Part shown: positions 63,889 to 64,000 of the stretch, one piece after another | Layout of the letters: each line of letters starts with the position of its first letter | Numbering within the stretch: the stretch's first letter is position 1 | Origin: Paenibacillus tarimensis | GTDB lineage: Bacteria; Bacillota; Bacilli; Paenibacillales; Paenibacillaceae | DNA length: 64,000 nt | Reading direction: 5' to 3' | NCBI RefSeq assembly: GCF_021532315.1 | Contig: NZ_JAKGAO010000015.1 | Location: forward strand, 62,001 to 126,000 | Notes under the pieces: model-generated | Database searches by the model: none | What the model was told of the DNA's origin: nothing | Seen by the model: only the letters and a program-made list of their open reading frames with translations | Translations under genes and position numbers: made by a program

Positions 63889-64000
63889 ATGAAGAAAATG
63901 ATACAGTGGCTGTACAGCGAGTACTTGCTTATACCGAGGGCGCTTCGCTTACTTATTCTATGGGGATGGATCGGCCTGTTTATATTCTGCATCTACAGAT
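63889..64000 (+). CDS. 5' end of a membrane protein gene (runs off the right edge)
   Basis: ATG 63889 follows AAGGGG and reads MKKMIQWLYSEYLLIPRALR and then a hydrophobic helix LLILWGWIGLFIFCIYR, open to the window edge. Only 37 residues are visible, so no family can be given. Confidence 0.6.
   Translation, partial: MKKMIQWLYSEYLLIPRALRLLILWGWIGLFIFCIYR

Overview
This window looks like a piece of a Paenibacillus (or close Bacillales) chromosome. The reasons are strong AGGAGG-type ribosome binding sites with ATG, GTG and TTG starts, S-layer homology domains, several secreted proteins with the copper-amine-oxidase N-terminal fold, YesM/YesN-type two-component sensing of sugars, and a large load of plant-polysaccharide enzymes. 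Most of it is moderately GC-rich, with AT-rich accessory patches at about 8.8-10.8 kb, 15.4-23.2 kb and 61.6-63.2 kb. No rRNA, tRNA or CRISPR array was seen.

Layout. 0-8.7 kb: the 5' part of a LamG-domain protein, a chemoreceptor with a SigD-like promoter, an LRR protein, a DinB-like protein, a secreted copper-amine-oxidase-N protein, a secreted GH43 arabinanase/arabinosidase with a ricin-type lectin and a cre site, and a frameshifted MFS transporter. 8.8-15.1 kb: a lipoprotein, a decayed IS3-family element, htpG behind a perfect CIRCE operator, a hypothetical gene, a GyrI-like protein and a WYL regulator. 15.3-23.2 kb is an accessory patch: three IS3-family remnants or deletion derivatives (one at 10.2 kb just outside), a truncated IS1380 transposase, a group II intron tail, a MITE-like element, a frameshifted beta-rich protein, a second copper-amine-oxidase-N protein, a sigma-region-4 gene overlapping a tiny HTH gene (a SigO/RsoA-like split sigma factor), a phosphodiester glycosidase and a small membrane protein.

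23.2-30.0 kb is a galactoside module: GH42 and GH35 beta-galactosidases and galactokinase on one strand, with a divergent AraC regulator. 30-45 kb is mixed: a broken sugar isomerase, a sirtuin, a DUF2569 fragment, a pectate lyase (PL10)-pectin methylesterase (CE8) fusion, two acetyltransferases, a GH53 galactanase remnant that has lost its active-site stretch, a lipoprotein alpha-carbonic anhydrase, a DEAD-box helicase, a GH16 laminarinase with a CBM56-like domain, a membrane protein, a serine hydrolase, a GDSL hydrolase and a small membrane protein. 45.1-50.1 kb encodes a 1652-residue surface protein (LTD, 5'-nucleotidase, beta-propeller, three SLH). 50-54 kb: a glycosyltransferase, a methyltransferase, a repeat element and an IS91-type fragment. 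52.9-61.1 kb is a rhamnogalacturonan-type uptake operon: histidine kinase, AraC-type response regulator, lipoprotein binding protein, two permeases and a GH105 unsaturated glucuronyl hydrolase. The right end holds a small unknown gene, a cysteine hydrolase, a third copper-amine-oxidase-N protein, an internally deleted LysE exporter and a partial gene.

The enzymes fit together as pectin breakdown: homogalacturonan by PL10-CE8, arabinan by GH43, galactan side chains by GH53 (now dead) with GH42/GH35 and galactokinase, and unsaturated oligosaccharides through the ABC transporter to GH105. cre-like boxes before GH43, PL10-CE8 and the binding-protein gene suggest shared CcpA control. The best candidates for something unusual are the split sigma pair at 18.8-19.35 kb, a four-motif palindromic intergenic repeat found at both 40.1 and 52.5 kb, and the CIRCE operator on htpG.
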